From contig JANUWF010001220.1 of assembly GCA_026120185.1 (NCBI GenBank), forward strand, positions 1,550,001 through 1,614,000: DNA of 64,000 nucleotides. Reading direction: 5' to 3'. Positions 46,801 to 57,464 of this stretch are shown here, piece by piece (position 1 is the first letter of the stretch; every line of letters begins with the position of its first letter). Position numbers and translations under genes: made by a program. Below the pieces are notes generated by a model that worked only from the letters and a program-made list of their open reading frames with translations, did no database searches and was not told the DNA's origin. This stretch comes from Voacanga thouarsii (taxonomy: Eukaryota; Streptophyta; Magnoliopsida; Gentianales; Apocynaceae).

Positions 46801-48141
46801 ACACTGCTTGATTCATGACATTTTCTTCCTTTTGTCCTTCTCCATTCTTTTTCTTTTAACTTTTTTTTATTTTAGTTTATTTTCCTTTTCTAGTTTTATG
46901 TTTTTTGTTTCTTTTGTATTTTTGTTTAGGGACATATCCCCAATAACTCCTTGTGATGGATTCACATATGTTGAGGCTTTTACGTTATTGAAGTATTTTC
47001 TTTTCGTATCTTCTTCCCATTTATTTATTTTGGTCCATTAGCTTTGCTTTCATTGTTATATTTTTTGCCATTAAGGATAATGTCTAGTTTAAGTATAGAG
47101 GAGAATTTAGCATTGAAAGTATGTTCCATGTACTCTATTTTTGGGCTATCTCGGCTAAATTGTTTTTGAAATTATTGTGGTTTTCATTGCTTTGGCTTAT
47201 AATGAGGTTATAGGTATCTTTCTTATTTGGGATATGATTTTTATCATTCAAGTGGTTGGATTTTTATTAATAATGAATTGATTTATTGGATAGGATATGT
47301 TAAGTCTTCAAAATTTGAGCTAATCTTGTTTATTCGGTAGTGTTTGAATATTATTTTATTCATTTAGTTTGAAGGTAGATAATGTGATAAATGGAGGAAA
47401 AGTTGTTGACTAACTCTTGTATTATAGATTTGAAATTTGTGTGGCTTTGAGTAATGAATGAGGAAATTGAAAGAATATTAAGTGGAAAAATTCATTGTTT
47501 TGTGAGTAGATTTTTTTTTTTTTTTTTTTTGGAAAAAGATGCTCTTATTTTTTATTATTGAAGACCTTTTGCTGAAAATGAGGGTTAATATGGAGAGAAG
47601 TAACAAGTATTATTCAGTGCATTCTCTTCAGGTTATCCTAAAGGGAAAAAAGTAAGAAAAAGTAAACAAAGCAAAGATTTAAAAAAAAAAAAACTCTTGA
47701 AAAAATGTAGAATGACTATAAAGGGGGCCAATACGGTGTGTGAAGAGCAATTCATTCACTTAAGGTTATTAATTTCTTATGTCTTTGAAAAAAGAGTGGA
47801 GTGTTTTTCTTAAATCATTACTTGTGTTGTACAATTTTTGAGTTTATAATGCTTAAATTAGTAGATAGTTTGACTTGAATGATTCATATTATCTATTTTT
47901 GCTTGAATGGTGAAATAATTTTCTTAAACTAAAGTATGAATTTGCTTAATTTAACTTTGAAGACATTGGTATGTCTTATCTAGTCCTTCAATTTGTAAAG
48001 GTTTTCAAATGGTTGAAAAAATGATAAGGTCATGTCTAAAGTTTGAAGGGGTATTGTGACTTTGTTATAAGTTAGAATTTTTGAAAGTTTGTCTTGTTTT
48101 TTCTTGTCTTAAGTACTTTACTTGAGGACAAGCAAAGATTC
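46801..48141. other. Gypsy 3' untranslated region, non-coding
   Basis: AT-rich with no clear env-like ORF. The T-rich open frame 46796-47041 is not convincing. Near 47070 'ccattaaggataatgtctag' with 'tttaagtatagaggag' matches, in the opposite orientation, the interior motif of the two reverse gypsy-like elements. A run of 20 T lies at 47511-47530, and there is an A-rich run at about 47680. Confidence 0.6.
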
Positions 48142-48156
48142 AAGTGTGGGGGAATA
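48142..48156 (+). other. Polypurine tract of gypsy element
   Basis: 'aagtgtgggggaata' directly before the 3' LTR start TGATAGGG. Confidence 0.85.
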
Positions 48157-48403
48157 TGATAGGGATTAAATTCATCAATAATTTTCTAGTTATTTGAGGA
48201 TATTTTGTGATGCATTTGATGTAATAACTAGTCATATTCCTTCATATTTGATATTTTACCATTGAAAATATATTTTGGTGTTTTGTGGCAGAAAAAGAGA
48301 AAAAATGACGAAAAACAGTTGCTGAGCAATGCACGGCCGGCGCCAGCCCAATATTGGAAACAGGGGAGAAAGGAGAAAAAAACAGAGCACGTCGGGCCCC
48401 CAG

Positions 48404-50243
48404 TGAAGGTCGAAAATGGCAAAAATCATCAAACCAAAAGTATACTTATAGAACGAAAAATTTATCTTTGTGTTTGAATGACCTTATTGGCACTAAATAA
48501 GATGTTTGTACAAGGATGTTTGAAACTATTGGATCACATCCTTATAAACATAGACTTCGTCTCATTCACGCGAAGGTTTTGAGCTTCCGAAATGATACCC
48601 CCTTTCCACTGCCCGTGAAGCTCACAAAATCTGGGTTTACTATGTAAATAGCTTCTCTTTGGCCTCTGTGTAAACGTACTGAGAAAAATGGGTGTTCTTT
48701 TTGAATTACCATCTAAGAGCCTTTTCTCTTCATTTCTTTTCATACCTTCACCAAGAAAGAGAGACCAACAACATGAAAACAAAAAACTCCATACTTTCTA
48801 TTATCGTTTACGCAAAACAACATGGGATCCCGTGTTGTTTTGTTTTAATTAATTAATTTAATTTTTATTTTTTTATTTTTTATAATTTTATTTTACCATT
48901 GGTCTTATTCATTAGGCCAGATAAAATTATTTACTCTTGGATTTGAACACTCATATATAATAAGTTTCAATTATTTATTTTTTGGGCTTCATTAAACAGC
49001 CTAATAAATAATTAATAAGTCCAAATAGACCAATATAAAATATTAGGTCTTTTATCTATTTTATATTAATTTTTCTAATTATTCAATCTGGGCTTTGGCC
49101 TCTAAATAGGCCTCTGAATAATTAATTAACCCATTAAACTAAATAAAATATATATACTCTCTCTTGGGCCTTTTATTTTATTCTAATACATTAATAAATT
49201 AGACTAATTAAATAAAATAAAACTCATAATTATTAAGACTAATTCCTTAACCCAAATCTGTCAGGACTTAAGGACTATTCCGGAGATCAAAAGACACATC
49301 ACCTTAGCTGTTAAAATAATCAAAATATCGCTACTATATAAATAGTCATATTTTGCATTTTAAATATTTCATAATATCGCCATAAGGAAATATTGACTCT
49401 AAGGATAATGTTGCGTTAGAAAAGTCTTCGACCTATAGGTGTAATGACTAAAATACCCCTTTACGCATCGTCGTGCATTTAAAGAAGAGGAGTGTACTAA
49501 CACCTCTCTAATAGACATCTACCATCCTTAGACCTCTAATCCAATGATCCACGAATCTTGTAATGTTTCCACTTTTCAAAGGAGCTACCCTAAATTAAAC
49601 ATTCAAGTCATGTTCTCCAGGGCCCTGGATAATTAAATCATTCAAACAGTCACAAGGGGCGATATAGTGCAAAAGTTGTATTGTACAAGTCTGTCTTAAC
49701 TAACTAGTTACATATACCCAACATACAAGTATATCGGCTCAACGAAAGAACCTCAACTACAGCATATCAAAGTATATGCTTCTAGCTTCGTCAAACCACC
49801 AACTCATACTCAAGCGGTAGAGTATAAGTCCACACTGTAGCTGTAATAATTTGGGTTTCTTCTAAATAGTACTTTTAGAAATCACTATTACATGTCCTGT
49901 TCTACGTATTCGAAATACGCTCATGCTATGAAATGAGTAGACTACTCACTGGCTAAAGGTAAGCCATTCCCCATTTTGAATTTATAACACAATAACATAA
50001 AACCTGATGAGATTCTCATTCTTATCAATCGGTTAAGAACAAACATTTATGTGTTAAGTAACCCGTGATCCATACCTTACTGTGAAACACCACCATTCAC
50101 ATGGATCACTTACTTAAACACAATGAGTCATTTCCAAATGAAAATCGTACACAAATAAAATGTAAATTCACAAACAAATTTTTTGAGAATAAATTCGATA
50201 ATTACATCAGATAAAATTAGTTTAGAGGGCATACATTCTAACA
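48404..50243 (-). mobile_element. Solo LTR (reverse), 1840 bp, inside the gypsy 3' LTR
   Basis: Begins TGAAGGTCG and ends ATTCTAACA. On the minus strand it is TGTTAGAATGTATGCCC...CCTTCA. Flanks CCCAG and AACAG match at three of five positions. It shares its 3' half with the element at 60976-63031, for example 'tacgtattcgaaatacgct', 'ggctaaaggtaagccattcc' and 'catggatcactta'. The short frames in it (48534-48782, 48228-48477) have no support. Confidence 0.75.
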
Positions 50244-50530
50244 AACAGTGCATGGCCAGCACTGACCGTGAGGAGCACAGCTGGCGCTGACTCAACGCTA
50301 CTCTAAGGCGGTGATTTTTCTTGTTTCGCACTAATTTGAGAATTTCCTAAGAGTTTTGGTATTTTTCCAACTTGTACTCGGCTTAGAACTCTTAGGAAAT
50401 GAATTTTAGCATCTTTGGACCTTATTTAAGCAAGGAAAACATATGAATCTAAGGATCAAAGCTCCCAATCAATCACAAAAAGTGGAGATTCATAACTCAA
50501 ATGGGCATTATTCAAGAAAGTCGTCAAATT

Positions 50531-52216
50531 ACTTTATTGTATTTAAGTAAGTGATCCATGTGAATAGAGGTCTTTCACAATAAGGTATGGATCACGGGTT
50601 ACTTAACATATAAACATTTATTCTTAACAGATTGATGAGAATGAGAATCTCATCATGTTTAGGTTATTATGTTGTGAATTCCAAATGGGGAATGGCTTAC
50701 CTTTAGCCAATAAGTAGTCCACTCACTTCATGATATAAACGTATTATGAATACGTAAAACAGGATCTGTAGTCGTGGTTTTTTAAAAGTACTATATGGTA
50801 GAAACCTAGACTACTACTGCTACAGCATGACTAGTACTCTACGACTTGAGTATGAGTTGGTAGTCTGACGAAGCTGGAAGCATGTACTTTGATATGCTAT
50901 AGTTGAGGTTCTATCATAGGGCCAATAAACTTGTATGTTGGGTATGCATGACTAGTTAATTAAGATAGACTTGTACAAGATAGTTTCTATACTATACACC
51001 CCTTGTGGTTGTCTAAATGATCTAAATATCCAGAGCCCTAGGAAACATAACTTAGATGTTTACTTTATGGTAGCTCCCTTGGAAAGCGGAAACAATCCAG
51101 GAAGTCATGGATCATTGGACTAGAAGCTTAAGGATGGTAGATGTCATTTAGAGAGGTGTTAGTACACTTCTTCCTTTCTAAATATATGGAGATGTATAGA
51201 GGGGTATTTGAGTCATTACACCTGTAGGTCGGAGACTTTGCTAATGCAGCGTTGTCCTTGTGGTCAATATTTCCTTATGGTGATATTAGAAAATATTTAA
51301 AATGAAAAATACAGCTATTTATAAGGCAAGGGTATTTTGGTCATTTTAGTATCCAATGCGGTGTGTCTTTTGGTCCCCAATATAGACCGTGAGTCCTAAT
51401 TAAATATGGGCTAAGGAATTGATCTTAAATTAAATGAAATTTATTTTATTTAAGTAGCCTAGTTTAATTGTTGAGCTAGAATAAAATAAAGGTCCATGGA
51501 GAGAGAATTAATTAAATTAGTTTGGTGGGTTAATTAATTATTCAGGGTTTTGGCCCAGTTTGAATAATTAAAAATTAACCTGGGACTAAACTAATATAAG
51601 CTTATTTATTGGACTAGTTTATTTGGGTTGGAAAATTAATTATTTGTTCGGACATTAAGTTGGTTCTAATTAGAATTAATTAAGCCCAAAAGGCTAAACT
51701 AAGAGTCCAATGGCCCAATTTAGTTTAACCTAGAGTTTTATTTAAGTTAAACAGGAGAATGGGAAAAGAGTAACAACGTGATTCTCTGAGACGGCTTCTT
51801 CTCTGTGAAAAAAGAGGACGTCTCTCTCTCTCTCTCTCTCTCTCTAGAAAAAGTTCATTAGTCTATGAGTTGTTCACCAAACAAAATTAGGCAGGTTATA
51901 TACTAGAAGATCGAGATTTTGGCGTTCACCTACATGCAAAGACAGAGTAGGAGACTTGCAGGAATTGCATCAGAGGTTTCTACCAGCGTACCTACCCCGG
52001 TTGCACACATTCCGGTCCAGCCAAATCTAAGAATGTGGAAAAGAGGTTTTTTTTTTTTTTAAACCTCGAAACCCATACAGAGCATGACTAGTGCTGGCTA
52101 GGGTTGCCGGAGTTGGCGTCGGCTCTTTTCAGAGTTTCCTGTTCTTCAGTTTTTTTCCCATTTTTTGTTTTTCGCTTCTGCTGCGTGACTTGTGTTTTCC
52201 GTTTTTCATGCCTTCA
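50531..52216 (+). mobile_element. Solo LTR fragment (forward), about 1686 bp, inside the gypsy 3' LTR
   Basis: Same family as 48404-50243, in the opposite orientation: 'aagtgatccatgtgaatag', 'ggaatggcttacctttagcc', 'ttgagtatgagttggtagtc'. It ends CCTTCA at 52216, precisely where the gypsy LTR resumes with 'tgtctatgagttc'. The first roughly 140 bp, including the TGTTGG start, are missing. A TC microsatellite lies at 51821-51845 and a T run near 52048. Confidence 0.75.
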
Positions 52217-54252
52217 TGTCTATGAGTTCTTTCTCTTTACCTTTATTTTCTTTTTCTAGAATAATGATGTAATTAATGTTTTTATTGTAATTTGACATTA
52301 TTTTAAGATTCGTAATTTTTGAGTTAATTTAGCTGCTATTTGATCAATTTATTTTCATTCTTGGCATTTGATTACTTGTGATTATTCAAAAGTTGATAAA
52401 TTTAGATTTGCTTCTAATTGACTTGGGAAACGATGTTAGGAGTTGATTTAATTTCATTGATTTTATATTTGTTATCTCTTAACGGGCTTGGAAAACGAAG
52501 TTAAAAACAAATAACTAAGGTAATCAAATATTAGTTGATTTTACCTAGAGTATAGAGTTATTTTCTAATCTCATGTTTGTTATCATCTAGAGTATAGGGA
52601 TAATTGTTGAAGGATAAGTTTAATGCATCTTTTTTGTTATGCTGGTTTGATTGAAAAATTTGCTAATTTAATTATGAGATAGTGAGTGTATGACTTGGGA
52701 AACGATTGGACTCTATTATAATTCCTTCATGATGCCAAGATGATAATTAATTGTAATATTAATTACTAAGTAATTCATTGTCACGTCTTCAAGAGTATTT
52801 ATCTAAATTGCATATTCTTTCATCCTTGAGTTATGTATATTTTTCTTTATTTTTCTTTTTATTCTCTCATCATTTTATTGGGTTGGTTATACAATGAATT
52901 AAAGGTAACTAATGATAATTGTTCCTTGAGGATTGATACTCGTTAATTCTCTATACTATACTTGTGATGAGTATACTTGTTCATATGTGTAATTTAGGGA
53001 TTAATGTTTTAATTAAAACTTGGTTAGGGATGGATTTAAATTTGAATGATTTTTCTTCACTGAAAATTTATTCATCAGTGTGTGGCATATGTGTGTATTA
53101 AAGTAGAAAGTTTAAATGATATAATATAATATTAGTATTTTTGACAACAAAAGTCATTGGAAATGTCAGTATAATTTACTAGAATATGATTGAGAATAAA
53201 CCAAAAAATATGTTAAGCAAAATAGAGGTAATAAGAAAGGTTTTAAATTTTTATTATGTTCTCTGTCTCAAATCCATAGCAATCTTCCGCAAATTTGCCA
53301 TGGAATTCTTTCTAAATTAAAATTACATTTTATATGTAGCAAATTCCTAATAAACTGCGGGATTTGCCACGGATTTATTTTCTTATTTTTTACTCTAATT
53401 CTTTTTTATATTAATTTGTATTAATTCTAATTGAATACCCTCTGAGGAACAAAGATGAAATGTTTTATTAATTTTTTAATTTGTTTATTTCCAACTTATT
53501 TAGTCTTGAAAACAAATTGAGAATAAAAAATAGAATGTATTAACTTTTAGTGCCTAACATATGTGTGTATTAAAGTAAAAGTTTTAATGACATGATATAA
53601 TATTTATATTTTGGCAACAAAAGTCATTGGAAATGTCAGTATAATTTACTATATTATGGTTGAGAATATACCGAAAATATGTTAGGCAAAATAGATGTAA
53701 TAAGAAATATTTTAAAATTTTATTATGTTTTTCGTTGTAAATTCCTAACAATTTGCCACAGAATTCTTTCTAAATTAAAATTACATTTTTTCCGTAGCAA
53801 ATCCCTCGCAAACTACAAGGGATTTGCCACGGAATTTAGTTATATGTGGCGAATCCCTAGCAGTCTACGAGGAATTTTTTGCCACGGATTTATTTTTTTC
53901 TCCTTTTTTGTTCTAATTCTTTTTTTATATTAATTTGTATTAATTCTAATTTGATACCCTTTGAGGAACAAAGATCAAATGTTTCATAAATTTTTTGATT
54001 TATTTTTCTCCAACTTATTTAGTCTTGAAAAGAAATTGAGAATTAAAAATAGAATGTATTAACTTTTAGTCCTAATATATGCGTGTATTAAATTAAAAAA
54101 TTTTAATGATATGATATAATATTTATATTTTGACAACAAAAGCAGTTGAAAATGTCAGTATAATTTTTTATATTATGATTGAGAATATACCAAAAATATG
54201 TTAAGTAAAATAAAGGTAATAAGAAAGGTTTTAAAATTTTATTACGTTTTCT

Positions 54253-55209
54253 TACTTAAGTGTGATGGGACTGAATTTACTATAATGGTTCATAGAATAG
54301 TGGTTCAGAGTGATAGTTCCAGCTTTACTTAAGGTTTTAGGCAATGTCCCACGGTGTGCACGCTCAATTGAATCTTCCCTTTATGCATATATTGATGGAA
54401 AAGGTTCACGGAACTTGAATTTTTTTTTTTTAAGTAGTACTTTTTATTGATTGAATTTAGATAATATTTTAATAATTAAATTTCATAATTAAAAAGATTA
54501 TATTATTAAACGACTCTAGATAAAACAAACAAATAAAATATTTTAAAATCATTTTTATAAAAAAATTAATATTATAATATAATATATTTTTATATAATTT
54601 TTCTTTTAATTTTGAATTCTTAATTTTGTCTTTTTCCGAGTGTTTTTTTTTTTTTTTTTTGAGGGTAGGGCGTGAACGAAATAATTATCTTTTTCGACAC
54701 AGCTACTCCTCTTTTGGGCAGAGGGTGGACCACCTAAGTAACATGTCACCAAACCATTCTTTATTAATAACATAATAACACCCGAGTTTCCTTTGCAGCC
54801 ACTGCCATTAAATTAGCTTTGCAGTAAAATTTGAATATTAAAATGAGGTTTGATTAAAATTTTAGATAATAATATATTTTTAAAGTTAGAATGTCGATTA
54901 GATGTAAAGTAAAGTTCAGATATTAAAATAAAATTTGACTAAAATTTTAGATGATAATATATTTTTCTCTTACGGACAAAATTAAAAGAAAATGTAGATC
55001 AAACGAAAGACATATTATGATTCTTTGCAATTTACAAAGAGGAGGCATATATGCTGATGAACGTTGGCCATCCAAATTCTTGACACCCAGAAAAGCACAA
55101 GATTTTGAGTCATCTCAAACACAGAAGATTTCAGCAATGGGAAAATCAGACTCGTTCAAGTAACATCCAGCGGTTCGTTTCCCCCATTAACATTCACAGA
55201 ACTTCTCAG
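54253..55209. other. No gene recognised between the repeat array and a possible exon
   Basis: AT-rich, with T runs at 54421-54432 and 54643-54660. 54836-54965 repeats a short phrase: 'aatattaaaatgaggtttgattaaaattttagata' in one copy and its variant 'gatattaaaataaaatttgactaaaatttta' about 80 bp later, each too degraded to name. The open frame at 54951-55163 has no recognised match. Confidence 0.45.
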
Positions 55210-55385
55210 CTAACATCGACAAGTGGAAGATTCAAAATGTTCTTCACTGAAAAATTGAAAATTTGAGATAAGAGTGAACATCTTTCCTGGATTGTAGTGT
55301 GGGCTATTTCGCTTCTCAATATAGCCAGCCTTTTTTCCTTTGTCATTGGTGCAATAAAGCATAGCCTTATAATCAGCCACTGCCA
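55210..55385 (-). CDS. Possible last exon of an unidentified minus-strand gene
   Basis: Read on the minus strand, a strong acceptor (T-rich tract ending TTCAG) is followed at 55385 by an open stretch: VAVADYKAMLYCTNDKGKKA, then GYIEKRNSPHYNPGK, then MFTLISNFQFFSEEHFESST, and a stop at 55210. The composition is unlike the surrounding repeats. Lys, Tyr and Cys placement looks protein-like, and it does not match any transposon family I know. The exon would start one base into a codon. I could not find an upstream exon between 55390 and 58000, so it may be a fragment. It could also be chance. Confidence 0.3.
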
Positions 55386-55569
55386 CTGAAAAAAAAAATT
55401 CAGTTTTACCCTGTATCATTTTCATAGGATGATGGAAAAAAAAAGGATAGAGAAGAAGACAATGGAGGAATTAGGCATTTCAATAGAGGAAAAGGCTGAA
55501 GTTTTTATCCAAATCATGGGAGCTTAGGAAAATTTTTAAAAAAATAATAAATAAGCACCATCTTTGTCC

Positions 55570-56130
55570 TTACCAACACACTCACCTCTCTTCAAACCCC
55601 ATCCTTTTCTCATCACTCCACTGCACCATCTTTGTCCAGATGCCTTGCTCCTCCTCTGTCGACTCTACATATGAAACCACTGCCTTCCTCAACCCGCAAC
55701 TCCCACCACTTCAATTAGCCCTCTGAAACCCAACCTCAGGCCTCTCCGCGTTCACTAGTCTTCCCTCTCGTCTACATTCTCTGCATTTTTTTGAAGACAT
55801 TGAATCCTTAAGTTGGGGGTAAAATTGCCGAAATTAGCTCCTCCGCCGGAGTTACTCTTTCGCCAAGCGTAAAGCCTTTCTTCTTGTCAGCTGTTTGTGT
55901 TTGTTTCTGTGTTCTTTCGTACATTTATTTTTCGTACATTGTCAACTTATCTTGGTGAGGAATTGTGGTGACTTGCAGCTTAATATCTCGGCCGTAAAAA
56001 TTGCTTCTTTGATTGTAGCTGTCTAGTAGAGTTTGTCTTTAATTTTTATCTCTGTTGCTGGTTTTGAACAAAGCACTATTACCGCTATCCCTTTTCTGGA
56101 TATTCCTCAAATTTGTCTGGGATCTGTTAT
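55570..56130 (+). promoter_or_regulatory. Leader-like, higher-GC segment (possible 5' UTR and first-intron start)
   Basis: This segment is richer in G+C and CT-repeats than its flanks (for example 'ctcctccgccggagttact' near 55838). It is followed by T/G-rich text of the kind seen in plant leader introns ('gtttgtgtttgtttctgtg', 55900). No long ORF follows, so if it was a promoter-proximal region its gene is lost or lies on the other strand. Inference only. Confidence 0.25.
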
Positions 56131-57050
56131 GTTTTTTTTTCTAATTTTTTTAATTCTAGATATATGAACTTAGAGATTTAAAATTTATTTAGTTGGTTTC
56201 CGAAAATATCAGGTGCAACATTAAAAAAAAAAAAAAAACATGATTGTACTCTGACTCTTTGAGATGGGGAAAATGAATGGTAAGAAGCGTAGCTAAAATA
56301 ATTTTTTGGGGACTTGCATGATTATTATTGTTCTCTATTAGTGAATGAGTATTAGTTAAAAAGAATTTGATGTCATATTGTAGTTTCTCTTGATACTTGG
56401 ATATGTTACAGCTTTTGTATTTATAGTTTTTATTTAATTGCACAACTTATTATTTAGGTATAAATGTTGGTTGTGGTCCTTTTAAAACTCATAGACTTTA
56501 GCATCCTATTTCCTATGCTTGTAGTAATGTGAATATTTGCCAAAAACTAGTTCTACTATAAATTTTCCTTTGGATTATGTTTTTTTTTTATTAAATAAGA
56601 ATTTGTGTTGCTCTCTTTTTATTCTAGGATGAATGTTTAGAAATAAAATATAGCTTAAGTTTTTATTGGGGCTGTTTTGTTAGCATGCATAAGTTTTGGT
56701 ACTGGTATTGGTTATCATTTACACTTTGGTATTATCATTATCACATTCTAGGTACTAAAAGGAATTACAAAAAGAAAAGGAGCTAATTGCAAATCAAATA
56801 CATGGGGGAGGGGGGCAACCTGAACCAATTAATAAGGATCATTGGATGGAACTCTAACTCTACTCTGCATGTGTGTTATTTCTTTGTAACTGAGCTAACT
56901 TAGCTATTCCAAATTCTCAGTTGGCAAAAAAAACTACTCTAGGATGAGATGGATGTTAGTTGATTTAGGCCGTGTTTCAAATATGTGAATTATGAATATG
57001 GATGTACTTTTAATTTTATGCACGATTGTTTTATAAAATATGTGAATTGT
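56131..57050. other. No gene recognised
   Basis: AT-rich intergenic or intron-like sequence with an A16 run at 56223-56238 and a T run at 56581. The minus-strand frame 56189-56443 has no support. Confidence 0.45.
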
Positions 57051-57054
57051 GGAT

Positions 57055-57425
57055 TATTTAGTGATAATGTAATTTTAGTTACCAACAAAAATCGGTTGGT
57101 ACTTACCAACAATATAACAATTTTATACTACGACATTACCGATTGAATTTTAGTTGGTAAACTATCAATTAGCATGATATTCTTGGATATCTACTAACTA
57201 AGTACCAACTGAATTATTTGTTGGAAATATATAATATTTACCAACAAAACAAATGTGTTAACTAAGGAGCTGTTGAAAAATTACCAATCAAAATAACAGT
57301 TAAATAATCAATTGAAAAAAAAAATGCCAACTAAATTACCATTAAAAGAATCAATTGGAACATTATCAACTACTTTATCAACCAATTAATTGATTTGTTG
57401 GTAACTTAACAAAATTATTTTTTTA
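57055..57425. repeat. ACCAAC-rich repeat block
   Basis: About a dozen 'accaac', 'gttggta' and 'caatcgg'-like units in both orientations, of the same kind as 34640-35330. Probably the end of the same unnamed DNA-transposon family. An ATT microsatellite (57441-57464) follows. Confidence 0.5.
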
Positions 57426-57464
57426 TTTTTTAATAACCAATTATTATTATTATTATTATTATTA

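Larger units (their letters stand above)
40672..53077 (+). mobile_element. Athila-like Ty3/gypsy retrotransposon, gag deleted, with nested insertions
   Basis: Identical 5-bp target duplication GTGTG at 40667-40671 and 53078-53082. LTRs 40672-42764 and 48157-53077 both begin TGATAGGG and end CATCA. Primer site TTTTTGGCGCCGTTG, then a short gag remnant, protease, RT, RNase H and integrase (Ty3/gypsy order), then a polypurine tract AAGTGTGGGGGAATA. Net LTR lengths agree once nested elements are removed (about 1.38-1.39 kb each). All genes are broken. It sits in the 520-bp tandem array. Confidence 0.93.
48157..53077 (+). repeat. 3' LTR of gypsy element, with two nested solo LTRs
   Basis: 4921 bp. 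Removing 48404-50243 and 50531-52216 leaves about 1.39 kb, which pairs with the 5' LTR without its hAT insert. It ends TTCATCA before the duplication GTGTG. It carries the empty hAT site at 50389-50396. Confidence 0.9.
37233..54252. mobile_element. CACTA-like element with internal tandem array, right terminus not found
   Basis: CACTACAAGAAAACTATG at 37233 is a CACTA terminus. Behind it, subterminal motifs of the type 'gcaaatccctagcaa' and 'ggatttgccacgga' recur in both orientations up to 53900. The body is a tandem array of about 520-bp units, interrupted by a solo LTR and a full gypsy element. After about 54252 the repeat sequence stops abruptly without a matching CACTA end. No transposase sequence is present, so this would be a non-autonomous or truncated element. 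Confidence 0.65.
37705..54252. repeat. Tandem array of about 520-bp units (about 5.5 copies), split by insertions
   Basis: The segment starting 'ggatttattttttctc' recurs at about 37705, 39443, 39973, 40494, 53375 and 53889. After removing the nested elements (1213 bp with duplication, and 12411 bp with duplication) the spacings are about 525, 530, 521, 470 and 514 bp. Each unit includes 'ggaattgagaattaaaaata', 'tgacaacaaaag', 'gaaatgtcagtataattta' and paired 'aaatccctagcaa' motifs. Open frames such as 39376-39585, 39726-40010 and 53679-53933 are parts of this unit. Confidence 0.85.

Noticed and set aside
46796..47041. A T-rich 81-codon frame behind gypsy integrase, considered as an env-like ORF
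   Set aside because: Too short, composition-driven, and without a signal peptide/cleavage layout beyond general hydrophobicity.
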